DNA of 64,000 nucleotides from Macrophomina tecta (Eukaryota > Ascomycota > Dothideomycetes > Botryosphaeriales > Botryosphaeriaceae), in contig JAKSGN010000022.1 of NCBI GenBank assembly GCA_024180945.1, positions 744,001 to 808,000 of the forward strand. The letters run 5' to 3'. Shown here in pieces: positions 32,218-42,811 of this stretch. Below the pieces are notes generated by a model. The model saw only the letters and a list, made by a program, of their open reading frames with translations. It was not told where the DNA came from and did no database searches. Position numbers and translations under genes: made by a program. The number at the start of each line of letters is the position of its first letter. Within the stretch, counting starts at the first letter, position 1.

Positions 32218-33149
32218 CTCGTGATCGGGCGCTGCATTTGCGAAAGGTTGATGAAAGGACAGACCTTTAAACGAAACGAGAGCTCGTCATATTAGAGTGG
32301 GGTCGACAAAACCTGAGTGACGGGTATGGGGCCGAGTTGTCTGGGCAAGCCAGTCGGACATGCTGCATGGGGAGTCCGGGCAGCCTCCTGGCGCCAACAA
32401 TGAATGGCGTTGCACATGGCGGATATAGAGGTCATTGATTGGCGATTACTCTTCCGGTACTGGCGACCAAGTTGCGGGTGGCCCGACCGTGTCTCAAAAT
32501 AGTATGGTTGGGTGGCAAGGTGCATTCGGTTGAAGTTGGCTCCCAGCCTTTATCGTCTCTCGATCCCATTTCCCCACTGAGATTCAACGCAGACGCCGAG
32601 TAGCTTGCTAAATCTATCGCACAGACATGAGTATGTAGCACAAAGTAAACGAGGCGAACGGCTTACGCATTCGCGGTCGATGCGGCAGAAGGATCCCGCA
32701 CCAGGAGCCACTCACACTCACACTGGAGAGGCTCAGCCTGATGTCGATACCACTTTGACCTCAACCCGGCCAGATGCACAGATCAGAAGACCAACAGCGT
32801 AGATAGCTTGCCTCGCTGTCATCATGACTGCATCAGTGCTTGAAATACATTATGAAAGAAATAATTTGGGAAAATTGCGTCCTCGCGGCCAACTGACAAC
32901 TTGTGAGCGCCGCGGAACCGGGCCAGCCCATCCTGATAGCAATTCTCAGCCTTGCCATTTCAAGGGTCGATACAGTCGCGTTTTCTGCAGAATGGGGTTT
33001 TCGGCAAGGGCCTCAGATTTGTAGGCAGGATAAGCAAACCAATCAAAGTCCTGCCGGTTAGCAATGAGGCTGGTCAGTAAGCAGCCACAAGCCTCTGACA
33101 ACAGTGAACTTCTGACCCACGTCTCTACCAGCTCTGCGTAACACAATCG
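32218..33149. other. Intergenic, no gene seen
   Basis: About 930 bases between the 5' end of the DUF2235-GTPase relic and the P450 relic. It should hold the old promoter of the former. The missing 5' half of the P450 was looked for here and not recognised. Confidence 0.4.
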
Positions 33150-33928
33150 CGCACCAGGAGAACACCCGTGTGACTTTCAATGTAATGGGCGCGACTGCCA
33201 GCAACATTGGAGGTGGATCAGATACCACCGAATCAGTTTGAGCTCGGCGTTTTTCTATCTATTCAAGAATCCTGAAAAGCTGGCTAAACTCGTTATGAGA
33301 TGGACACTATGGTTTCTCAACACCGCATGTTTGATCCGGTCACCTTTCGCGAACCTCAGGACATGCCTTATCTACAGGCAGTCATAAAGGAGACCCTCCG
33401 TGTGCATCCTGGTGTGGGCACAATTTTGGCCCGAACCGTTCCTAACGGTGGCATGGACCTTTCCGGGATCCATTTCCCGGAAGGGGCAAGTCAAATGAAT
33501 GCCACTTTTGCTCTTCTTCCACACTGACCACCGTGTAGTCCGAAGTTGGAGCAAATGCCTGGGTGCTCCACTACAGCAAAGAAATTTACGGAGCAGATGC
33601 GCACGAGTTTAGGCCAGAACACTGGCTGGAATCCCGAGGGGAGAAAACTAGTTTAAGGGAATCGATGTGGTTTCCAGTTCGTATGTCCCTAGAAAGAGGC
33701 GGGCGTGAGGCTAACACCTCTTATTTTTTGCACCAGTTTGGAGCGGGCTCTAGAACCTGCATTGGCAAGAATATTAGTCTGCTCGAGTTAACAAAGGCTA
33801 TACCTCAGATCGTTCGCAACTTTGACTTCGTCTTTGAAAGCGAGTCTGAATCACTAAACTCGCGTTGCGCATGGGTCGTGTACCCCGAGTATATGGTTTG
33901 GGTTAGACCACGAGGGTCTATTGCGTAA
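33150..33928 (+). pseudogene. Cytochrome P450, 5'-truncated and frameshifted
   Basis: Heme monooxygenase, only the C-terminal half. Landmarks in order: I-helix GATASNIGGGSDTTESV (about 33,190-33,240), then a TGA/one-base shift, SAFFYLFKNPEKLAKLV, a second shift, and from 33,300 MDTMVSQHRMFDPVTF; K-helix AVIKETLRVHPG with the ExxR pair; FRPEHWLESRG (PERF region); and the heme loop FGAGSRTCIGKNIS. The stop is at 33,926-33,928. Two introns keep frame in the last part: 33,486-33,538 uses GCAAGT (a GC-AG intron) and 33,677-33,736 uses GTTCGT. Two frameshifts and the loss of everything before the I-helix make it non-functional. Fungal P450s of the pisatin demethylase type look similar, but I cannot assign a clan or substrate. 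Confidence 0.85.
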
Positions 33929-35013
33929 GTAGTGCCTGTTACAACACGGATAGCTCAGTTATCCGAAGCGCGTAGCGACCTCACCGCGTATTGTTTAGTG
34001 AGTGTGATGATTGGGTTGGTTTGAGTTGAATTATTTTCTATGACCCATCGCCCTAATCGATATGCAGGCCACAGACTATTCAAAGTATTGCTCTAGCAGT
34101 ACATGGTTATGTTTGGAATTAGGAGAGATGACGGAAGATTTGAGGGCGGTTATAAGACGGGGGGTGTTGTGTAGGGAGTTCTTTAGTCCTTAGGTTCGTC
34201 TTTGTCTATAGACCGACATGAGTCTATTGTAAACTTAACTACAGCCCATAGCCATGCGCTGGATGTCTTCTATAACTTCCCTTTTCTACGTGTGAGCTCA
34301 GTATTATCTAAGGAATTCTCGCCTGGTAGGCCTGATAGGCTACACTTTACTAGTCCGCTATCTTTGTACATCTTTTTTGGCCCTTCTAATGGCATATGGC
34401 GATTGTTCCGGTGGAACAACGATCATTTCTTGAAAATTTCGGTTCATGACAGGCTAACGGGGCACAGCATCAAGATTGGATATTTGAAGGCATTTCTTGA
34501 ACAATCAAATAATTATGGCAGGTAAACCGTTACCTGCTAAGCATTTCAAACCATACCATCCAAAGGATAGCAGAACTTAAGACTGCCAGCATACATACAA
34601 AACAACCGCACGCGAAACATCACATGTTTTTCCCTATGAGATATCAGAAAAGCCAAATAATTCCGCTCAACCTGATAATGAAAAATAAGTCTATAGCCGG
34701 CGCCTTAAGCCGTTTGCAGTACAGGAAACCCTAATCAGCTTTTGGAAGTAGTGGTAGGGAATGATGTAGCGCGATTATACACAGGAGAACTTTCTTTCGT
34801 CCATTAGTAAAGCCGCAGCAGGTAGGGAGAACGTCTCAAAGAAAAAAAAAATAGTGTGTTATGGTACAAGTGGGTATCTTTCCCTAACAACAAGATAAAA
34901 GAAAGGACGCAGAGCACGAAAAGCCCGGTAAGCCACGAGTTGTAAAACAGAAAGACCGCTCAAGAGATATAAGGTAATGTCTGCCAGGCGGCTTGGTTTT
35001 TTTTTTTTTTTTT
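33929..35013. other. Intergenic, no gene seen
   Basis: About 1.1 kb, moderately AT-rich. Contains a 107-residue ORF (34,202-34,525) without recognisable motif and an oligo-T run at about 34,999-35,016 that is the start of the zinc-transporter 3' UTR (A-run on its strand). Confidence 0.4.
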
Positions 35014-36879
35014 TTAGTGGTGGTGGCCGTTGCCATTACTATGGTTGTGAGGCGACGGGTCCCGGGTGCTTTCAGTCGACTTGGGCGGACAACACTGGGT
35101 GCTGTTGCCGCAAGCGTCTCCGCATGCAAGCAGGCATGTGTCGGCCTCGCTGCGGAGGCTACCAGTCTTGCTTGCCTGCTTGCTGAGCTTCTTGCTCAGG
35201 AAGTTCCTAATGCCGTGGTCGCCATCACAGGAGCTGTTGTCACTGTGGTCGGATGCGGCGTGGTTGTGGCCCTCGTTGAGGCAGAATTCCGGCTGAATGG
35301 TGGAAGAGTGGATGCCGTATGCGTGCAGACACTTGCGGATCGCACGAGCGAGCTCCATGTAGCGCGCCGACCCTTGACCCTTGAAGTCGTAGTCCACTTG
35401 CACGTGCAGGGAAGCAACCAGCTTGGTATCGCTGAGTTGCCAGACGTGGAGGTGGTGGCAGCTGATGATTCCAGGGAGATCCAGGATATCGTTCTCGATA
35501 TCCTCAACATCGATGCTGGCTGGAGCAGCTTGTAGGAGAATACGAGCGGCAGCCTTGCAGAGAGGGATGGCAGAGCAGAGGATGATGACGGTGATAATGA
35601 GCGAGATGGCAGGGTCCGAGTAGAAACGCCACGAAAAGTCAGTGAGCCAGATGATCAGGGCAGAAGCAATGACACCGATATTGCCTAGAGCATCACCCAT
35701 GACATGGAGGAAGACGCCACGCATGTTGAGATCGTGCGAGTGACCATGGCCGCCGCTTTGGCCATTTTCCTTCGGCTGGTTGTGCTTGTGGCCGCCGTGC
35801 CAATCTTGCGAGTGCCTGTGTCCATGAGAGTTGCGTTTGTCGGAAGTGTTGCCATTGCCCTTGGAGAGCAAAGGCGAGTTCTCGGTAGGCGCAGCGTTGT
35901 CCGCAGTTCCATTCTCGTCGGCGTCGCTGTCCGAAGCGGACTCCGAATCCACAGAATCCAAGCGAGCAGAGTTGATGATCTCGTTCCTGAAAGAGGCCGG
36001 ATGCACGGGCAGGTCTCCAAAACCACCGTATCCTCCCCTCGACCTGGACCTGCTGTGGCGACGAATCTGGCGGCTTGTGCTGGAAGTAGGCCTGGCGGTG
36101 GAATCGCTGCCATTGTCGCCAATCTCGCCCGAGCTTTTGGAGGAGCGCTTCATTCCATGGCTCGAGGGCCAGTTGCCAATCCTGCTCTGGGGTAAAACAT
36201 CCGCTACGTTGCCATGCTCGTCCGCGACAGCAGTGGCCTCGTGATCCGCATGACTATGGCCCTCCTCCGCAGCACCGAGCTCGTCGTGGCCGTGTGAGTG
36301 ACCTTGTCCGCCGTGGCTATGTCCGTGGTCGTGGAAGAGGAACAGGCCGAGGATGTTGGAAGCGAGGCCGAAGCAGCCGACGATGAGAACAAGCTTGGGA
36401 TTGCCAACTTCCTGCGGCTCGACAAAACGCTGGATAGCTTCAAGGAAGATGGACAGGCAGAGGGCGACGAGGAAGACGCCGTTGACCAGTGCACCAAGAG
36501 TCTCGGCTCGTTGGAACTGTGGAGGAGTTAGAGCTTGCGGTAGCGCTGGGGAAAGAATTTCCTTACACCGTAGGTAAAGAGGCGCGAGTGGTCCGTCGCA
36601 TTGGCAGCCCTCACAGCCCACAGACCGACGCAGAGGGAAAGGACATCGTTCAGCTACATTGACGTCAGATGGGGGATTGCGCCATGCAGTGCGGGACGAC
36701 CAACCATGTGGAACGAGTCGGCCACGAGCGCGAGAGAATGGACGGCATAGCCTGGGGCTCGTTAGTACGCGACAGCAGTCGACAGCGGAGCGCTTCTTAC
36801 CGACGACCAGCTCCAGCAAGAAGAAGGCGCTATCGATGCCCAGGAGGATGAGGATGCGGGTGGTCTTGGAGAGACCCAT
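35014..36879 (-). CDS. zrc1: Vacuolar zinc/cation diffusion facilitator (Zrc1/Cot1 type)
   Basis: Proton-coupled Zn2+ transporter that loads the vacuole and gives zinc tolerance. Four exons: 36879-36801, 36751-36705, 36653-36567, 36516-35014, 571 residues, all joins in frame. Six-helix cation diffusion facilitator core: LILLGIDSAFFLLELVV; the metal-site helix LALVADSFHMLNDVL, whose HxxxD is split by intron 2; GALVNGVFLVALCLSIFLEA; LVLIVGCFGLASNILGLFLF. A long His-rich cytoplasmic loop (HDHGHSHGGQGHSHGHDE and HGHRHSQDWHGGHKH) carries acidic/Ser spacers. Metal-site helix V is HVMGDALGNIGVIASALIIW with the second HxxxD. C-terminal cytoplasmic domain: DLPGIISCHHLHVWQLSD. The end is Cys/His-rich (TCLLACGDACGNSTQCC, then HNHSNGNGHHH), plausible extra metal ligands. 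The TAA stop is followed at once by about 20 A. Start chosen at MGLSKTTRIL, the conserved family start. Confidence 0.94.
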   Translation of the reverse strand: MGLSKTTRILILLGIDSAFFLLELVVGKKRSAVDCCRVLTSPRLCRPFSRARGRLVPHGWSSRTAWRNPPSDVNVAERCPFPLRRSVGCEGCQCDGPLAPLYLRCKEILSPALPQALTPPQFQRAETLGALVNGVFLVALCLSIFLEAIQRFVEPQEVGNPKLVLIVGCFGLASNILGLFLFHDHGHSHGGQGHSHGHDELGAAEEGHSHADHEATAVADEHGNVADVLPQSRIGNWPSSHGMKRSSKSSGEIGDNGSDSTARPTSSTSRQIRRHSRSRSRGGYGGFGDLPVHPASFRNEIINSARLDSVDSESASDSDADENGTADNAAPTENSPLLSKGNGNTSDKRNSHGHRHSQDWHGGHKHNQPKENGQSGGHGHSHDLNMRGVFLHVMGDALGNIGVIASALIIWLTDFSWRFYSDPAISLIITVIILCSAIPLCKAAARILLQAAPASIDVEDIENDILDLPGIISCHHLHVWQLSDTKLVASLHVQVDYDFKGQGSARYMELARAIRKCLHAYGIHSSTIQPEFCLNEGHNHAASDHSDNSSCDGDHGIRNFLSKKLSKQASKTGSLRSEADTCLLACGDACGNSTQCCPPKSTESTRDPSPHNHSNGNGHHH

Positions 36880-38610
36880 GCTGGAAGACGGCACGCGTGC
36901 GCGGCGCGTGGAGGCGAAGGAAGGAGAGCTGGCAGAGAGCGAATGCGGCAGCAACGGGCTGCGCGGCGACGTTGGTGGGCGGCGTCAAGAGTTGGCGGGC
37001 GGCGGAAGTCAGCAAGGGCGGTGGATGAATTTGCGCGGGTGAGGTAGAGAGTGGAGGGCATGGGGCGGGCATTTGCATTAATGACTGCTATCGATAGCGA
37101 AACCGGCCGGATCAACGCGTTGCCTCACGCTGCCCGTGGTTCGATGATTTCACGTGCCAGGCGAACCCCTGCCGGTGAGACGGCGCAGCCAGAAGAGCAC
37201 AATAGCGCCCAACACGCCGTCCCAAGACCATTTTCTGCACACTTCTGACGGACACGTCTCAGCAAATTCCAATTTTAGGCTGCGAATCCTCACCGTCGAG
37301 CACACGAGGCCGCAGGGGCCCAGGGGTAATAGGAGGGAATTCCGAACTCCGCAGCCCATCAACCACCGGCCAAAACTCAAAACCATGCCGCCAGCACGCT
37401 ACCACTGACAAGAAAAGAGCTAAGACACGGTCGAACTAGCTCACAGCAATTGTTTGCCAGCGTTTCCCCGGTCCGCTGTTTCTATGGCAGTGAAATGAGG
37501 CGGAATGTCGAATGAAAATTGCTGGCGAAAGGCGCTCACCAACTCCGAACTCCACGTTCAGCCAGTCGGATGCGAAGCGGCGGCTGCGACCGCGGACGCA
37601 GGCGAAGAGCGGGGAACCCACAGTGCGCGCTCAGAACCTGCCGGATCGGCGGCCTTCGTACACGTAACCCTGGCCTCGACCCCGGTGTCGGGATATCCTG
37701 GGCCAGAAGTGACACGGGTCTGCCATCTCAATGTCGCACTGTCGCGTGCTCCTTTCCGCCTGTTGCTCGCTCATTTGGGTGCAAACAGATCTTCGCCGCC
37801 TTTGGAATGCTCTGATACGTCGTGTCTCCGCGAAACTGCCCTCTCCGTTTCGCAATGGCCGTTGCGCAGCCGCAGCTATCGCCGTAGCTCGTTGCGACAA
37901 ACGAACTCCGCACGCTCAGCTTTTGTCGGATTTCCGAATACCTGCCGATCACGCCGATGGAGCTGGAGACTTTCGCAGAATTTTCTGCGCCGGACCTGAG
38001 TAAGACAAGTCTGCATTGTTGGAGTGTTGGAGCTTTGTAATGCTATCGCTAGCGACGGAATGCATAGAATTCAATGCTGATTCAAAGGGCGGTTGCCGAT
38101 TGTTCGCCACTGTATTATAAACTCCGCTCACGCTCCTCTTACGCAACCATGACTCTGGTTGTACTGCAGCTGAGCCGCGCAGATCTATGCCGCACAGTAG
38201 GCGTTGTATTCCCCTTCTTTGCCAATGATTTCGCTGGAATGCAATCCTGCAGATGCCCTGACCTCCACGTACTCGCACAATATAGCACGGCATTTCTAAA
38301 TTTCAGATGCTCGCTCTCTGCCCGAAACGGGATCTGCGTGATGATGCAATTACGTGGCACACTCGCTGCATACCAGGTCATCCAGAGCGGTACCGGGCGA
38401 GGATCCTTGCCCAGCCAACAGCCTCCCGGTTGTACTTAATGCCAAAGACTTAAGTGTGCCCACGAAAGGTCGGGTAGGTAGAGAGCGCAGTGGACATACG
38501 ACGCTTTTAGCCCCGACCATCACCAGCACCGCACTCAAGAAGCAATACTTACTTCAAAGATGGACTCATTGCTATCTTTTTATGCTGTATCCTTGAATTT
38601 CCAACTCGTC
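36880..38610. other. Intergenic between zinc transporter and DUF6536 gene
   Basis: 1.73 kb: promoter of the zinc transporter plus the 3' side of the DUF6536 gene. Several ORFs of 60-165 codons occur on both strands but overlap each other and show no family motif. Unusually long for this gene-dense stretch; a lost or non-coding gene is possible but not shown. Confidence 0.4.
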
Positions 38611-40577
38611 CTACACAACTGGGAATTTGAAATAGTACATGTTCTCCGAGAGGATAGCAGGTTTCTGCGGGCACCCAGCATGGCCTGCCTCTGCCTTGCC
38701 CTTTCGCAGCACAGCCATAGCCCCAGTCAGCAAGACACCACCAGCGATGGCGCTGCATAGCATGGCAACCGGAGAGTAGGCCCACACCACCGAGTTATGC
38801 GCGGGGTGGGGATTTCCCAACCGGCCGTAAGATTCGATGTCGAGAAGGTGGGTGCTCAGGGAGGCAAGCCAATGCAACGAAATCGCTGTCAGCGTCATGA
38901 GCGAAATAAAAAGCTGGCGATGTCGTGGCTGTAACAAGTATTGAGTGGGGCCTGCTGAGGCCTCGCGGCCCCTCTCTGCCGAGAACCCCCACTTCCGCAG
39001 GAAAATGTCGCTGCACACGAGATGCAGTAGGGAGAGGATGGCCTGCGGGGCGTTCGCCGTAAGAGCTGCAGGGACGGTACTCCAAGTTGTGCCTGCTCGC
39101 CCAATAATGACCTGGTGGGCAGTGAATTTTCCGAACCCTGCGGTCATGCCCCAACTCGAGGATGATACAGAGTAATAGATGTTTCCCAAGCTGAATGACA
39201 ACATGGTCACCCCAAAGGTAGAACTGTTTGTTAAGTCAGCAATTTCTGAAGCTCTCTCTCTCTCTCTCTCTCTCTTTTCCCTTTTTTTTTTTTTTTTTTT
39301 TTTTTAGGATGGCAAGTCTCACAAGATAATCCGTAGCAATGAGATATGGCCACTCGGTCCTGGAGAATACCACTCAGTGGCGAAGAACTCCCGTTTCAGC
39401 GACATGCGGCGGTCAATATGCCAATTCCATTCTTGCTTCTCCTCTGCAGCTATAGCAGAGGTCCGGGCGTCCAGTCTTTGGTAAGGCGAATGCGTGGATG
39501 GGGCGACAGCATTCCTTGAAGTAACCCACGGTCTTCCCTCATTCTGTAAGAAAACGAAAAGGATGCCGGCCGCTTGAATCAGACTGAGCAATGCCACGGC
39601 TATCCCAAGCGGTTGATTGAACTGCACACTACATTCATGTTTAACCTTCTGGCTCATGCACTCTGTGAGGTAGTAGTAATCTGACTTGGAAGCGCCAGTG
39701 GACCAATACCTTGTCCGATTCGAAGGGAGCCACTCGTGTGCGCCTCGACCGACACCATTAGTTGGGGCAGTCTGAATGTCCTTGACATCCAGGACTTGCG
39801 GGATCGACAGCTTATATCCCGTCTCAGGCTCTACTATGAGAACGAGGTTGCTACGGTAGCTTAAAATATCTTGGGAATATTCGCGGGTGGATTGAGCGGC
39901 GTCTAACCGTTCGAAGCCGTTGGGAAAAGAAGATGAGTTCGTCAGGAGTCCTTCGATGAAAGCGAGGTCCGCGTCTTTTACTGGCCATGTGCGGTTGAAT
40001 TCCGAGACTGTTGCTGGAAGTTGCCCATCGACGACAACGGCCGTGAAAGCGTTCTGTGCTACAGTGACATGGAAGACTGAGTTGTAGCTATTAAGTGATT
40101 AGCATGTGTCTGTCATCATTAGTAAACTCCTGAAGTCACTTACAACACGTGAAGAGTCAAAGCTAAAATGGCGAGAATGCACCAGCAAACGGCTTCTCGA
40201 TTCTTGGCGAGCTTCTGGTACCGGTTGCTCTGGAAGTCAACCATTGCCCACCAACGTTGTGCACGAGCTCCGTCAATACTCGACCTTGTAACACGTCGCA
40301 TGCAATAGATACTCGACATCAGCAGGATTGTACTAAGAGCATTGATGGTCAGATGAATAGCCGTGTTGATATTCTCGACATCCGTGCAGGTTGAGGTGTA
40401 GACGCGGCCGTCCTTCGCGGCGCTTGCCCACGCCAGCACACCGAGGTTGACGACTGAAGCTGCCCAAGCTAGGCATGTTGCAAGAAGCAAACAAGAGCGG
40501 TATCTTTCCGTAAGATATGCTCTGTTGAGAGGAGATGAACTGCATGCAGTCGGTTGGGATGTGCTCTCGATTCCCAT
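38611..40577 (-). CDS. Polytopic membrane protein, DUF6536 family
   Basis: Three exons: 40577-40144, 40087-39323, 39223-38611, 603 residues. Family hallmarks: an N-terminal helix (CLLLATCLAWAASVVNLGVLAW), a 'TSTCTDVENINTAIHLTINA' segment with the family Cys, LSTILLMSSIYCMRRVTR, and the join LHVFYNSVFHVTVAQNAFTA after intron 1, which matches the family 'HLxYNSxVF' signature. A lumenal/extracellular domain with N-glycosylation sequons follows (EFNRTWPV, LTNSSS, PSNRTRYW). Further helices: LGIAVALLSLIQAAGILFVF, LFISLMTLTAISLHWLASLS and SPVAMLCSAIAGGVLLTGAM. Pfam calls the family of unknown function; it is common and multi-copy in Pezizomycotina. Start: the frame opens at a GTG after a possible acceptor, so the first in-frame ATG (MGIESTSQP) is used; an upstream exon is not excluded. 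Intron 2 (99 nt) holds a CT microsatellite and T-run. Confidence 0.87.
39252..39305. repeat. CT microsatellite plus T24 run inside an intron
   Basis: On the + strand, about 12 CT units (39,252-39,275) are followed by TTTTCCC and a T run of about 24 (39,282-39,305). On the gene strand this is an A-run then a GA-run filling over half of the 99-nt second intron of the DUF6536 gene, between its GTGAGA donor and the branch point/acceptor. Confidence 0.9.
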
Positions 40578-41315
40578 GCTGACGTAAACTGCACTGAGTC
40601 GAGAGTCAATCAAGCAGTCGGCTATCTCATCTATGCTTTGGCCCACTGTAAGTTTCGTGCGTCTTGTGTGTGATTGGGATAACGGCACCTGCAGCCTGGA
40701 GAAGTGAAGACGCTTAAGTAGCCCTCTTCGTGGTTCTCGTGAAAGTAAATGGCGTCAGAAGCAACGGAAAGCCCTCATTCTTCCCGCTGTGGTCATATCT
40801 ATATGGTTCGAAAGGCAGCAATGCTGTGCCTCAGTACGACGTGGCTATGTTGGTTGGGGGCCATTGCGGCACAGCAGTAAATTTTGGTTGGCCGCATACA
40901 GTTCTTGGCGACGGCGCGCGGCCAATTTGACAGGCATCTTGCTTTGGGAACACACAATTTAGTCTTCTTTCAAACAGACCGCCTTGTTGGAGGTCTGGTG
41001 CGTGCAGCACTTTCCGGAGTGCAATGTATTCTGCCGGTAGTTTACGACCACCGCGCTTGATGTTTGGCTTCCTCGTAGGGCAGCCTCATATTAGACTTGA
41101 CGGACGAACAAGCTGAGGTTACATTATATTGTTTACTTTTCGAAGGGGAAAGAGAGAGCCTTATGGGGCCGTGAGCCACTCACTCTAAGTAACCCCGCGC
41201 TTAGCTCCGGCTTTGCATTCTGTGGCCAAACGTCATTCCCAGCTACTCATCAACACCACAGCCTCACCGCGGCCACCTGCACCCACCAAACCAAACTCAC
41301 GCCGACCATGCGACG
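40578..41315. promoter_or_regulatory. Divergent intergenic region
   Basis: 738 bases between the DUF6536 start and the start of the 360-residue gene; both promoters lie here. No recognisable ORF. Confidence 0.45.
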
Positions 41316-42480
41316 ATGCCCGCCATCATCTCCGACCGAGTCCTCTGGCTCAGCATAGGCGCAGGCATCTACGCTCTAACCCGTGCCGTCAGCTACGGCC
41401 TGCACCGCGTCTACAACCTGACTGAAGTCGCGCCCGAGCCCGACTCCCCGCGCGCCGTCGCACAAGGCACCGAAGATGGTATGTTTCCCCTCTCATCTCC
41501 CTCCCTCGCTCCCTCGGTTCCTCGAAGCCGCGCGCTGACACGCCAGTTTCCCCTTCGCAGACATCCCGCTCCCCAGCCTCCAAGTCCTCGCGACCCAGCA
41601 CCCGAACCTCGAGATCCGCAAAGCCGCTACCGCCATCGTGACGACGCGCGTGCTCGGCTCCGCCGCCACGATCCGGCGCATCCTCGCCGACTACAAGAAG
41701 CCGGACGGGACGCCCGACCAGCGCGCCGCGCGCAACGCCATCCAGCTCATCCGCAGCACCAACGGCGTCGACCTCGAGGACTGGGAGGAGGAGCACGGCA
41801 GCGAGGAATACCATGATAACAATACGGCCGCGGCCATCGAGGTCGGCTTCGACGCGACGGGCGCCAGGCGCACGCGCTCGACGTCGGATATGCGTCGCGA
41901 GATGGCGGGAAGGTATTGGGCGGTTGAGCATGTGCGCGAGGGCGAGGAGTGGGACGAGGCGTCGGATGATAACAGCCATGCGGATGATACGTCGGTCGAG
42001 GGGGATGGGGAGCAGGATCTGACGGCTACGGTGGGGGGACTGCAGTCGGCGAGAAGGGGTGGAGAGTTCGAGGCGTTGGGCGAGGCGGATGTGGCGGCCC
42101 TGTTTGAGGACTTGGGCCGGCCGGGGCCTTCTGAGGCTGCCGACGGAATCGAGGCAGCGTATGGGACGGCGAGTGCAGGTGTTGGTACCCGCGTTCGTGA
42201 GGATGGTGGGGTGGTGACGATGTGGGACCGCCATCGGCCCCAGGAGAGTAGGCGCGCTCATGGATTGCGAGAGAGGAGGCGGGGAGACACTAGTCACATT
42301 GTCGACAGCGTCGCCAGGCCACATGGACGGAGGCATTTGAGAGCAAGGAGTAGTCGGGAGAATGAGGAGGAAGTTGCGAGGCGTCGGGTCAGGCGAGAGG
42401 CTGTGGTTGTAAACGATGGAGACAGACCGATCAGCCAGGATGACATTATTCAAAGACCGCTGCAAAGACGGTCTTATTGA
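41316..42480 (+). CDS. Unknown protein with N-terminal membrane segment and acidic middle
   Basis: Two exons, 41316-41478 and 41561-42480, 360 residues; the 82-nt intron (GTATGT..CGCAG) joins in frame. I do not recognise a named family. N-terminus: RVLWLSIGAGIYALTRAVSY (about residues 8-27) is one hydrophobic helix. Then a helical part resembling a short armadillo-like stretch (LEIRKAATAIVTTRVLGSAA, IRRILADYKKPDGTPDQRAA). The middle is acidic (DLEDWEEEHGSEEYHD; VREGEEWDEASDDNS) and the C-terminal 100 residues are Arg-rich and probably disordered, ending IIQRPLQRRSY. Likely a membrane-anchored protein with a cytoplasmic tail. The start ATG is the first after a C-rich leader and opens directly into the hydrophobic segment. 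Confidence 0.75.
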
Positions 42481-42811
42481 GCGTCAAGTGCTTGGCGTGC
42501 ATCAGATCAGGAGATTTAGGGGAAAAGATTTGGGCGTTTTCAGGGCATGGAGTTTGAGAGGACGGCATGCTGCCGGGATTATGGGATAAAACGATTTATG
42601 GTTCATGCAGACGTATTGCATCAATGGGTTCAAAAACTGGCGAAGTAATTTTTCGATGCAAGATATTTCTAAACCAATATATAATATCTCGGACCACCAA
42701 CAATGGATAGGGCAGGGTATGGTGAAACCGACGGCTCCATAAAGCAGAATACGCTTAGTATGAGGATTTTATCGTATCTTTTTCTACTGGCGCAATCTAC
42801 TTCCTCCACTA
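42481..42811. other. Convergent intergenic, no gene seen
   Basis: 331 bases between two convergent stops; expected to hold both 3' ends. Nothing else visible. Confidence 0.5.

Noticed and set aside
33938..34010. tRNA-like sequence (GGATAGCTCAGTTATCC...)
   Set aside because: An A-box resemblance only; there is no T-loop GGTTCGA box, no acceptor stem pairing and no anticodon arm of the right size.
34202..34525. 107-codon ORF between the P450 relic and zinc transporter
   Set aside because: AT-rich region, no motif, no splice partners, and no coding-like codon bias.
35014..36954. Unspliced 646-codon frame for the zinc transporter
   Set aside because: Only the part after 36,516 is real coding in that reading; reading through the introns breaks the conserved first three membrane helices, whereas splicing restores them.
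39252..39305. CT/T repeat considered as a CRISPR or regulatory array
   Set aside because: A simple microsatellite with no spacers, located in an intron of a eukaryotic gene.
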